Shown here: positions 1 to 5,526 of the stretch, piece by piece
How positions within the stretch are numbered: the stretch's first letter is position 1
How the letters are laid out: each line of letters starts with the position of its first letter
Source of the DNA: Flavobacteriaceae bacterium
GTDB lineage: Bacteria > Bacteroidota > Bacteroidia > Flavobacteriales > Flavobacteriaceae
Direction of reading: 5' to 3'
DNA: 6,067 nt
NCBI GenBank assembly: GCA_015489265.1
Contig: WFZY01000239.1
Coordinates: 1-6,067 of the forward strand
Made by a program: the position numbers and the translations under genes
The notes under the pieces: model-generated
What the model was told of the DNA's origin: nothing
The model's database searches: none
What the model saw: the letters and a program-made list of their open reading frames with translations, nothing else

Positions 1-134
1 AGTTTTTCCACTTCGGGCTTAACAGCATCAAGGTTTGATACGGGAATCGCATACCCGATAAATTTGCTTTTCCGGTCTTTAAAAATAGCCGGTTCGGGTT
101 GTCGGTCTATGGTATAATACGTGTCGGTTGCCAT
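1..134 (-). CDS. yigZ: YigZ/IMPACT (UPF0029) family protein, N-terminal part only
   Basis: The gene begins at 134 and runs off the left edge, so only about 44 residues are visible. They read MATDTYYTIDRQPEPAIF, then KDRKSKFIGYAIPVSN, then LDAVKPEVEKL. The stretch with K-x-S-K-F-I-x-Y around residues 22-29 is the characteristic start of YigZ/IMPACT proteins, where a short N-terminal strand leads into the conserved domain. The family is widespread, usually about 200 residues and cytoplasmic. Its biochemical role in bacteria is not settled, although eukaryotic IMPACT is a translation regulator. Its ATG shares its A with the stop codon of the upstream lipoprotein gene (TAATG), so translation of the two is probably coupled. 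No signal peptide is visible. The family call rests on the N-terminus alone. Confidence 0.75.
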   Translation of the reverse strand, partial: MATDTYYTIDRQPEPAIFKDRKSKFIGYAIPVSNLDAVKPEVEK

Positions 135-589
135 TAATCAAAAAGTTTGACATCTTGTGTGTAATCTATGGTATATGGCACATTTAAGCCGTGGCTCACA
201 TAGTAAATTTTACCTTTATATTGTACTTTCAGCTTGTTTTTGAGCGCCGCATTGAGTGCATCGAGCAAATTGTCTTTCTTCAAATATTTCATATCAAAAT
301 CTACTTCAAGCGGCACAATAAAATCTTTTTTAGTCGGGACTTTATAAGTGTCAGAGTTCAAATTTGCCAAAAATTTATCATTGACAAATACCTTAACATC
401 TTTAATTTGAAATTTGCCCCCAAGCAGATTCGGATTATGGTATTTGGCATTGGCTACCAAAACCAAACTGCCTTGCCGGCTTTTCTTTAAATTGATGCTG
501 TCAATACCTTTAAATTCAGGGGCTTTTATCGTACTACAAGCATTGATTAATAGTATAATAATTGTTAAGATTGTGAGTTTTTTATACAT
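134..589 (-). CDS. LEA type 2 (LEA14/WHy-like) lipoprotein
   Basis: A 151-residue protein with a lipoprotein signal: a short basic start (MYKK), a hydrophobic core at residues 5-15, and a lipobox ending I-N-A-C, giving Cys18 as the lipidated residue. The residues after Cys18 (STIKAPEF) lack the acidic run of known Bacteroidota surface-export signals, so I infer anchoring in an envelope membrane facing the periplasm. The mature part alternates strand-forming segments and carries N-P-N at 52-54, followed by a glycine pair and strands around 60-77. This is the pattern of the WHy/LEA14 domain, a small beta-sandwich seen in many Bacteroidota proteins annotated as LEA type 2. The molecular function is unknown. 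It lies 217 bp downstream of the M23 peptidase gene on the same strand and overlaps the next gene by one base. Its leader contains copies of a repeat also found before the exonuclease gene. No Shine-Dalgarno sequence is seen. Confidence 0.8.
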   Translation of the reverse strand: MYKKLTILTIIILLINACSTIKAPEFKGIDSINLKKSRQGSLVLVANAKYHNPNLLGGKFQIKDVKVFVNDKFLANLNSDTYKVPTKKDFIVPLEVDFDMKYLKKDNLLDALNAALKNKLKVQYKGKIYYVSHGLNVPYTIDYTQDVKLFD

Positions 590-596
590 GATTTGA

Positions 597-661
597 TGGT
601 TATCTGGTTATTTGATTAACTGCCTGCCCCCACTATTGTCGGGGGTTATTTGATGATATTG
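597..661 (-). repeat. AAATAACC-type repeat interrupted by a GC-rich palindrome, leader of the lipoprotein gene
   Basis: Read on the minus strand, 661-644 is an exact 18-base match to the 25-bp tandem repeat unit at 3518-3636 (for example 3562-3579). Then comes a palindrome at 645-627: GGGGG and CCCCC arms around a short AT core, with one bulged base. After about 11 bases, 615-597 again matches the repeat unit over 19 bases with one mismatch. The last repeat ends 7 bases before the lipoprotein ATG. The rest of the 590-806 gap is AT-rich. It includes a direct repeat of ATGAATTGAT at 662-671 and 742-751, and no TAnnTTTG promoter match was seen there. Confidence 0.75.
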
Positions 662-806
662 ATGAATTGATATAACTTCATAGAATGCTTGGGTTTTAAT
701 GTTTGTTCAATGCTTCATATCTTGTTTCTGCTTATGATTTAATGAATTGATGTTTTTTTTCAATTAATATTATCTTTTATCCCTTAACTCTTATCTTATA
801 ACATAA

Positions 807-2492
807 TTATTCCCGCCTGTAAAAAACGGTTTTATATTGCCGGGTATTTCCCAAGCGGTCTTCTACAATTACTTTTAATTGATGCCGATAACCTTTTAAT
901 TTTTTATCGTCGAAATTATAGGTCAAAGTGCCTTTTTTATAATCATATTCCAACAAAATCCAATTGCCGTCAATATAACCGTTGTATGCTTTGATACCGG
1001 ATTGCCGGTCGCCTGTTTTGAGACGTAAAAAGTGATAATCGGTCAAATTGGCATTTTCTTTAAAATTTTCGGGTTTGATATAAGGTGCAATACTGTCATA
1101 CCGAATCACAAAATTACCGAATCTTTTGGTAAATGCCCTGATACTGTCATGTTTTTTGTAACCGGATACATAATAGGTCCGGTGTTTCCTGCCATATAAA
1201 GCGATATAAGCATAAGGACGTAAGCCGGATTTTATTTTTGCCAGCGGATAACGAATCAAATAGGTATTTTGCAAGGGTTTCATCGGATTTTTTATACTTA
1301 AAAGCTTTTCGGTAGCGTCGGCTTTCAGGTAAAAATTTTCATAAGACGTATGTGGTTTAAAAACAACCGACCAAGGGGGTAAATCAAAGCGGCTCTTTTT
1401 GTCAACAGCCACGTAATAAGATGTTTTATTTGGTTGGACATGTTTCACAGATTTGTCGTGAAAACTTTGCACCGGAATTTTGATAATAATCTTATTACCG
1501 TCAAAATCAGAAAGTTCTATTGTAACTTGATAATTATTGCCGGGTTCAAGTTTTAAACTGCCATTACCGACCAATTGGGTGTAAATTTCCAATGGATTAT
1601 AAGGTTCAACCCACAATTTTTGAATACGACGCCGGTGTTTTAAATAGTACGGATAATCGAGTGTTGTATTGATATGCTTGGAATTGGCAAAAGAAAATTC
1701 CATCATCTCTTGTGTAAAATACGGCAAACCGTTTACCGTCATTTTAATTTTGTACAGTCCGTTTTTGTTAAACACATTATCTTGATTGTCATAAGCTTCA
1801 ATACCAAAACCGATGGTTCCCCAAGCCAAAATTTTGTCGGCTAAAAATACCGAATCGTTTAAACGGGTAAAATTAAGTTTGATACGCTTACCACTTTGAT
1901 TGACTTGCGATAAGCTATCCATCGGATACACAAACAAGTTGCGTATTACGGGTTTTTGCGTATCTTTTATGCGGATACCATACGCCATAGGATTGAGCGG
2001 ATGTTCTTTGATATTGCGCAATTCGAAATGTAGATGCGGACCTGACGAACCGCCGGTATTGCCGCTATATGCTATGATTTCCCCTTTTTTGATGGGTAAT
2101 TCTATTTTATACGGAAACAATTCTATCTCAAATTGTTGCTTTTTGTATTGTTTTTGTTTGACATAAGCTTCAATGCGGTCGTTAAAACTCTGTAAATGCC
2201 CGTACACAGACACCAAACCCGAAGGATGTTTGATATATAATGCTTTTCCATAACCGTTACGGGTAATTTTGATGCGGTACACATAACCGTCATCAACGGC
2301 ATAAACCGGTAAACCTTCTTCATTGTTGGTTTTAATATCCAAGCCCGAATGAAAATGATTACTACGTAATTCGCCAAAAGTGCCCGATAAGTATAAGGGT
2401 ATATCCAAAGGCATCCGCAACGAATCGGTTTGTGCGAATATACTTTGAATTGCAAACAAATATCCAAATAAAAACAGTAAGCGTTTAGGCAT
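807..2492 (-). CDS. Secreted M23 family zinc metallopeptidase (LytM-type)
   Basis: A 561-residue exported protein. A signal peptide occupies residues 1-20 (MPKRLLFLF... ending S-I-F-A before Q21). The M23 domain follows at about 30-165 and all of its key residues are present: H48-x3-D52 (from H-F-H-S-G-L-D-I), Y-G-H-L with H99, and H153-L-H155 in G-P-H-L-H-F-E. By family knowledge H48, D52 and H155 bind zinc, while H99 and H153 are catalytic. M23 enzymes cleave peptide cross-links in peptidoglycan, so I infer a periplasmic role in wall remodelling. A lysine-rich stretch of about 30 residues (104-134) lies between the Y-G-H-L motif and the G-E-I-I-A-Y-S-G-N-T-G loop. It makes this longer than compact M23 domains and, as I recall, marks a Bacteroidota subfamily. 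Residues from about 175 to 561 look beta-rich and have no motif I can name. The start is fixed by the signal peptide. It is divergent from the DUF4294 gene. Confidence 0.92.
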   Translation of the reverse strand: MPKRLLFLFGYLFAIQSIFAQTDSLRMPLDIPLYLSGTFGELRSNHFHSGLDIKTNNEEGLPVYAVDDGYVYRIKITRNGYGKALYIKHPSGLVSVYGHLQSFNDRIEAYVKQKQYKKQQFEIELFPYKIELPIKKGEIIAYSGNTGGSSGPHLHFELRNIKEHPLNPMAYGIRIKDTQKPVIRNLFVYPMDSLSQVNQSGKRIKLNFTRLNDSVFLADKILAWGTIGFGIEAYDNQDNVFNKNGLYKIKMTVNGLPYFTQEMMEFSFANSKHINTTLDYPYYLKHRRRIQKLWVEPYNPLEIYTQLVGNGSLKLEPGNNYQVTIELSDFDGNKIIIKIPVQSFHDKSVKHVQPNKTSYYVAVDKKSRFDLPPWSVVFKPHTSYENFYLKADATEKLLSIKNPMKPLQNTYLIRYPLAKIKSGLRPYAYIALYGRKHRTYYVSGYKKHDSIRAFTKRFGNFVIRYDSIAPYIKPENFKENANLTDYHFLRLKTGDRQSGIKAYNGYIDGNWILLEYDYKKGTLTYNFDDKKLKGYRHQLKVIVEDRLGNTRQYKTVFYRRE

Positions 2493-2520
2493 TATTATTG
2501 ATAAGGTTTTTTAGAAATTT

Positions 2521-2555
2521 CAAAATTACGATAAAAATTAAAGTTTAGATTAAAG
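2521..2555 (-). promoter_or_regulatory. Predicted Bacteroidota-type promoter for the M23 peptidase gene
   Basis: On the minus strand, TAATTTTG (2528-2521) fits the Bacteroidota -7 consensus TAnnTTTG. A weak -33-like TTTA lies 22 bases upstream (2554-2551). The expected transcript start would be near 2514, giving a leader of roughly 20 bases before the ATG at 2492. This comes from consensus matching only, in AT-rich DNA where chance matches are possible. Confidence 0.45.
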
Positions 2556-2579
2556 ACAACTTAATATTCGTTATTTTTG
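2544..2579 (+). promoter_or_regulatory. Predicted Bacteroidota-type promoter for the DUF4294 gene
   Basis: TATTTTTG at 2572-2579 matches the Bacteroidota -7 consensus TAnnTTTG. The best -33-like element is a weak TTTA at 2544-2547, about 24 bases upstream and slightly far. Transcription would begin near 2586, leaving about 37 bases before the ATG at 2623. It overlaps the opposing peptidase promoter, so the two genes could share control. Confidence 0.45.
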
Positions 2580-2622
2580 AACAAAATTTAAACAAAAAAT
2601 AGCAAGTTTAGTGCCAAATCCT

Positions 2623-3357
2623 ATGCTTAAACGATTTTACATATTGTTAATAACATTTTTTTTCTTATTACCAATAAACAGCAGGGCGCAGCAAGACAGC
2701 ATCCGGATAAATCCGGAAAATATCTTGGTCTATCCGGCAAAAGATTCTATTCCGGTATTTGATTTGTCGCCTGTTGTAATTTTACCCAAAATGCACTTTA
2801 ACAATTACCGCGAATTAAAACGTTACTGGTGGATACGACGAAGGGTTTATAAAGTCTATCCATTTGCCAGATTGTCGGGGATTAATGTTGAAAAATTGGA
2901 TAAACGCTTGGCAAAAATGTCTAAAAGTGACCGCAAACGCTATATGCAGATTGTAAAACGCTGGATCAAAAAAGAATTTGAGCCCAAACTCAAAAATTTA
3001 ACCCAAAGTGAAGGACGAATCTTATCAAAATTATTTTACCGGCAAACCGGTCAAACGGTTTATGATTTTTTAAAGAAATACAAAAACGGCTGGACGGCAT
3101 TTTGGTATCAAAACATTGCTAAACTTTACCATATTGATTTGAAAGTCAAATTTGACCCGTTTAACAACAAGGAAGATTATTGGATTGAATATATTTTGCA
3201 AAAAGCATTTATCAACGAAATTTTGGACCCCCAACCTAACAAATTGGGATATAAATTCATAGATTTGCAAAACAAATGGGCACCACCGTCTTTTGATAAA
3301 ATTTTAAAAAATAAAAGTAAGGAAGGTTTTGGTCCCAAGTGGAAAATTAAAAAATAG
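2623..3357 (+). CDS. DUF4294 family exported protein
   Basis: A 244-residue protein from the ATG at 2623. A GTG at 2611 in the same frame would add four residues, but the ATG gives a normal signal peptide (M-L-K-R, then a hydrophobic core, then S-R-A before Q23), so I prefer it. After a variable linker (23-65) the protein is helical and strongly basic. Recognisable DUF4294 blocks are R-R-V-Y-K-V-Y-P-F-A at 73-82, a basic helix around 100-120, T-Q-S-E-G-R-I-L-S-K-L-F-Y-R-Q-T-G at 127-143, and G-W-T-A-F-W-Y-Q at 156-163. The family is largely confined to Bacteroidota and its function is unknown. The leader implies a periplasmic or outer-envelope protein. It diverges from the M23 peptidase gene over a short shared promoter region, which suggests, without proving, a cell-envelope role. 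It ends with TAG and is followed by a repeat-rich gap. Confidence 0.87.
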   Translation: MLKRFYILLITFFFLLPINSRAQQDSIRINPENILVYPAKDSIPVFDLSPVVILPKMHFNNYRELKRYWWIRRRVYKVYPFARLSGINVEKLDKRLAKMSKSDRKRYMQIVKRWIKKEFEPKLKNLTQSEGRILSKLFYRQTGQTVYDFLKKYKNGWTAFWYQNIAKLYHIDLKVKFDPFNNKEDYWIEYILQKAFINEILDPQPNKLGYKFIDLQNKWAPPSFDKILKNKSKEGFGPKWKIKK

Positions 3358-3403
3358 AAAGTCCCAAACGGGAAATGTAAATAAATTGAAATATCAATAA
3401 TCC

Positions 3404-3510
3404 GGTCATTTCGATACGTCCCCCCAACTTTTGTCGGTGGAACACTCAATGACCTAATAAGCAGAATCAAAGGTGGCTGAATGTCCCGACTTTTGTCGGG
3501 ATGTACCGAA
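3404..3510. repeat. REP-like nested palindromic element
   Basis: About 107 bp of nested inverted repeats lie between the DUF4294 and exonuclease genes. GGTCATT (3404-3410) and AATGACC (3448-3454) are perfect 7-base inverted arms around an imperfect hairpin, CCCCCAAC-TTTT-GTCGGTGG. A wider pair, 3410-3422 and 3498-3510, is complementary at 11 of 13 positions plus one G-T pair. TCCCGAC-TTTT-GTCGGGA at 3484-3501 is a perfect 7-bp stem with a T4 loop. No ORF is present. GGTCATTTCGA...TCAATGACC-type palindromes are, as I recall, common between genes in Flavobacteriia. I therefore read it as a REP-like or MITE-like repeat; family membership is inferred. Confidence 0.65.
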
Positions 3511-3517
3511 GCCCCGA

Positions 3518-3636
3518 CATCAAATAACCAAATAACCAATATCATCAAATAACCAAATAACCAATATCATCAAATAACCAAATAACCAATATCACCAAAT
3601 AACCAAATAACCAATATCACCAAATAACCAAAAATA
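3518..3636. repeat. 25-bp tandem repeat, about 4.7 copies, ending at the exonuclease start codon
   Basis: Units start at 3518, 3543, 3568 and 3593, each exactly 25 bases. A partial fifth begins at 3618 and decays after about 13 bases into an A-rich stretch. Each unit is two tandem AAATAACC 8-mers plus AATATCATC; the fourth and fifth units have CAC in place of CAT. No spacers separate the copies, so it is not CRISPR. The array ends one base before the exonuclease ATG at 3638 and therefore forms its whole leader. It begins directly against CCCCGAC (3512-3518), a half-site of the nearby palindrome. Confidence 0.92.
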
Positions 3637-3637
3637 A

Positions 3638-4453
3638 ATGAGTTTACAACTAACCAAACCTATCTGCATCTTTGACTTGGAAACCACCGGTATCAATACC
3701 GCCAAAGATCGCATTGTTGAAATAGCTATTATCCGCGTAGAACCGGATGGCACCGAAATTACCAAAACATGGCGGGTCAATCCGGAGATGCACATACCTG
3801 AAGAAGCATCAAAAGTTCACGGTATTTATGATGAAGATGTTGCCGATGCCCCGACTTTTAAAGATATTTCACAAGATATTTTTGAGTTAATTCACGATGC
3901 CGATTTGGCGGGCTTCAATTCCAACCGTTTTGACGTGCCGCTTTTGGCAGAAGAATTATTACGCGCCGGCATTGATTTTGATTTGAAAACCAATAATTTG
4001 ATTGATATTCAAAATATTTTTCACAAAATGGAACCGCGTAATTTGACCGCCGCCTACAAGTTTTATTGTGATGGCGACTTAACTAACGCACACTCTGCCG
4101 AAGCCGACACCAAAGCAACTTATGAAATACTCAAAGCCCAACTGCAAAAATATGACGAACTACCCAAAGATATGGCAGCATTGAGCAAATTTAGTTCTTA
4201 CTTTAAAGCCGCCGATTTTCAAGGACGTATCATTTATAATAGCAAAAATGAAGAAGTTATAAATTTCGGTAAATATAAAGGACAAAAAGTAGAAGACGTC
4301 TTACAAAAAGACCCCGGATATTACGGTTGGATTATGCGGGCTGATTTTCCGCTTTATACCAAAAAAATTATTCAAAATGTGTATGAACGGATGAAGTTGC
4401 GCCACGAACAAGAACAATTGGAAGCTTTAAAAAACAAATTTAATCCGGAATAA
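3638..4453 (+). CDS. DEDDh-family 3'-5' exonuclease (DnaQ-like) with ExoX-like C-terminal domain
   Basis: A 271-residue cytoplasmic protein without a signal peptide. All DEDDh exonuclease residues are present: D13 and E15 in F-D-L-E-T-T-G (ExoI), D99 in G-F-N-S-N-R-F-D-V-P-L-L (ExoII), and H152 and D157 in H-S-A-E-A-D-T-K-A-T (ExoIII). By family knowledge these bind two metal ions and remove nucleotides from 3' ends. After a linker, residues 208-245 carry I-N-F-G-K-Y-K-G-Q-K, then Y-Y-G-W-I and D-F-P, the small ExoX-like C-terminal module seen in many Bacteroidota exonucleases. That points to DNA repair or trimming rather than to a polymerase III epsilon subunit, although the natural substrate cannot be told from sequence. 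The start is fixed: an in-frame TAA lies directly upstream (3635-3637) and the next in-frame ATG is inside the nuclease core. No Shine-Dalgarno sequence is present; the leader is tandem repeat. Confidence 0.92.
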   Translation: MSLQLTKPICIFDLETTGINTAKDRIVEIAIIRVEPDGTEITKTWRVNPEMHIPEEASKVHGIYDEDVADAPTFKDISQDIFELIHDADLAGFNSNRFDVPLLAEELLRAGIDFDLKTNNLIDIQNIFHKMEPRNLTAAYKFYCDGDLTNAHSAEADTKATYEILKAQLQKYDELPKDMAALSKFSSYFKAADFQGRIIYNSKNEEVINFGKYKGQKVEDVLQKDPGYYGWIMRADFPLYTKKIIQNVYERMKLRHEQEQLEALKNKFNPE

Positions 4454-4585
4454 ATAAAACGGCATAAATATTGTAAAAGGTTAATATAGTGCCAAGTACC
4501 AAGCTAATTAGTAAAAAATACGTTTTAGATAAAATAAGAAAACAAACTTTTAATTACCATATATTCAATTAATATATTAAAAGAT

Positions 4586-4659
4586 CCGGCAGGTTACAAA
4601 AACCTACTAAGTCACGAAAAATACAGACTTGATAGTTTTTTCAAAACCTGTTAGGTCTG
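4586..4659. repeat. Pair of inverted hairpin repeats (AACCTGTTAGGTC type)
   Basis: The second hairpin, 4624-4659, starts CAGACTTGATAG and ends CCTGTTAGGTCTG. It pairs over 12 bp, then a bulged C, then 4 T-A pairs around a 3-base loop. The first part, 4586-4613, has arms AGGTT/AACCT, and its reverse complement resembles the second hairpin (GACTT..., TTTTT, AACCTG in the same order), so the two look like inverted copies. No T-run follows either, so neither is a convincing terminator. The rest of the 4454-4685 gap is AT-rich; no TAnnTTTG promoter match was found in it. Confidence 0.6.
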
Positions 4660-4685
4660 ATTAGATACTATAAATAAGCTAATAT

Positions 4686-5501
4686 ATGTTTAAATTTATT
4701 TGGAAAAAATATAAAAAAGAAATCATATTTGTTCTGGTCTTACTGGTCGGATTTTTGGCTTTATTGTCACGACTTAACCAATTTGGTATCAGTATGTTGG
4801 TTGGTGCCGTTTTGATGTATTTATATGTCAAATTACAACCCGGCAGTCCTAATGAATTGAAACAACTCAAACAAGAACTGGTCAATCAGCGTAATGAGAT
4901 AGCCGAACTCAAAAACCAGAAACTCAATGTTATTGGTATGAAAAATATTTTGGAAGTCGGTTTGATGGAAATTGATACCAATTTTACCCGGACTTGGAAT
5001 GAAAAATTTGTTGAAGAAGACCGCGATTTGCATTTTATCGGCGCTTTGCAAATTCATTTGACAGCCAAATACGGTGTTAATCTCAAAGACTTGAAAGTAC
5101 AAATTGACCACCAAAACAAATTGATTTACATAGCGGGCTTACATCCGAAATTTCTATCTTTTTCGGAAGTCAATCACGAGTGGAAAATAGCCGAAATGAT
5201 GGAACATAAAAAACGTCCCTTAAATTTTGGCAACTATTGGAAAAAATCGGAACGCTATCAAGAATTGCTTAACCAAAAAATGGAAGAAAAACGCAAAGCA
5301 CTCTATGACGAAATTAAACAAGGTCCTGAAGAGATACAATGGCTCATCAAACCGCTTTATCAACAAGTGGAAAACACCATGCGTATTTTACTTAACCGTG
5401 CTGATTATGATATCTATTTTATTGAAAATGCTACGGAAAATTTTCAACCTATAGAAACTTATTTTGAAGACCCATTATTACACAAACAATTGAACTCATA
5501 A
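4686..5501 (+). CDS. Two-helix membrane protein with coiled coil and DUF4230-like domain
   Basis: A 271-residue protein with a very basic N-terminus (K-K-Y-K-K at 7-11). Two hydrophobic helices follow at about 13-28 and 33-50, separated by only a few residues and so forming a membrane hairpin. By the positive-inside rule the rest would be cytoplasmic, though this is inference. Residues 56-80 are a charged heptad-like stretch, probably a short coiled coil. The remainder (about 82-271) has strands around 114-150, including Y-G-V-N-L-K-D-L-K-V-Q-I-D and then L-I-Y-I-A-G-L-H-P, followed by long charged helices. This order resembles DUF4230 domains of Bacteroidota, but I am not certain. No catalytic motif is seen. 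The start is secure, because an in-frame TAA lies at 4680-4682. It is followed after 25 bp by a secreted-protein gene, probably in one operon. Confidence 0.8.
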   Translation: MFKFIWKKYKKEIIFVLVLLVGFLALLSRLNQFGISMLVGAVLMYLYVKLQPGSPNELKQLKQELVNQRNEIAELKNQKLNVIGMKNILEVGLMEIDTNFTRTWNEKFVEEDRDLHFIGALQIHLTAKYGVNLKDLKVQIDHQNKLIYIAGLHPKFLSFSEVNHEWKIAEMMEHKKRPLNFGNYWKKSERYQELLNQKMEEKRKALYDEIKQGPEEIQWLIKPLYQQVENTMRILLNRADYDIYFIENATENFQPIETYFEDPLLHKQLNS

Positions 5502-5526
5502 ATATAACACACAAACAAACAATGCT

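Noticed and set aside
536..589. Surface-export signal on the lipoprotein
   Set aside because: The residues after Cys18 lack the acidic cluster expected of Bacteroidota lipoprotein export signals.
2611..2622. GTG start at 2611 for the DUF4294 gene
   Set aside because: The ATG four codons later gives a standard signal peptide and a commoner start codon; the GTG remains possible.
3362..3373. TCCC-AAAC-GGGA hairpin as the terminator of the DUF4294 gene
   Set aside because: It has only a 4-bp stem and is followed by AATGTAAATA rather than a T-tract.
3518..3636. Short regular repeats as a CRISPR array
   Set aside because: Units are directly tandem with no unique spacers, 25 bp is the full period, and no cas gene is nearby.
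3592..3795. Minus-strand open frame of 67 codons
   Set aside because: It is antisense to the exonuclease N-terminus, and its end is only a reading of the tandem repeat.
4488..4504. AGTGCCA-AGTACCA-AGC, a degenerate 7-base tandem repeat
   Set aside because: Only about two copies, too short to separate from chance in this AT-rich gap.
4624..4659. Intrinsic terminator after the exonuclease gene
   Set aside because: The stem is good, but the bases after it (ATTAGATACT) contain no T-run on the plus strand, and none is convincing on the minus strand.
3638..5501. Exonuclease and membrane protein as a duplicated pair, both 271 residues
   Set aside because: The sequences share no motif or alignment; the equal length is a coincidence.
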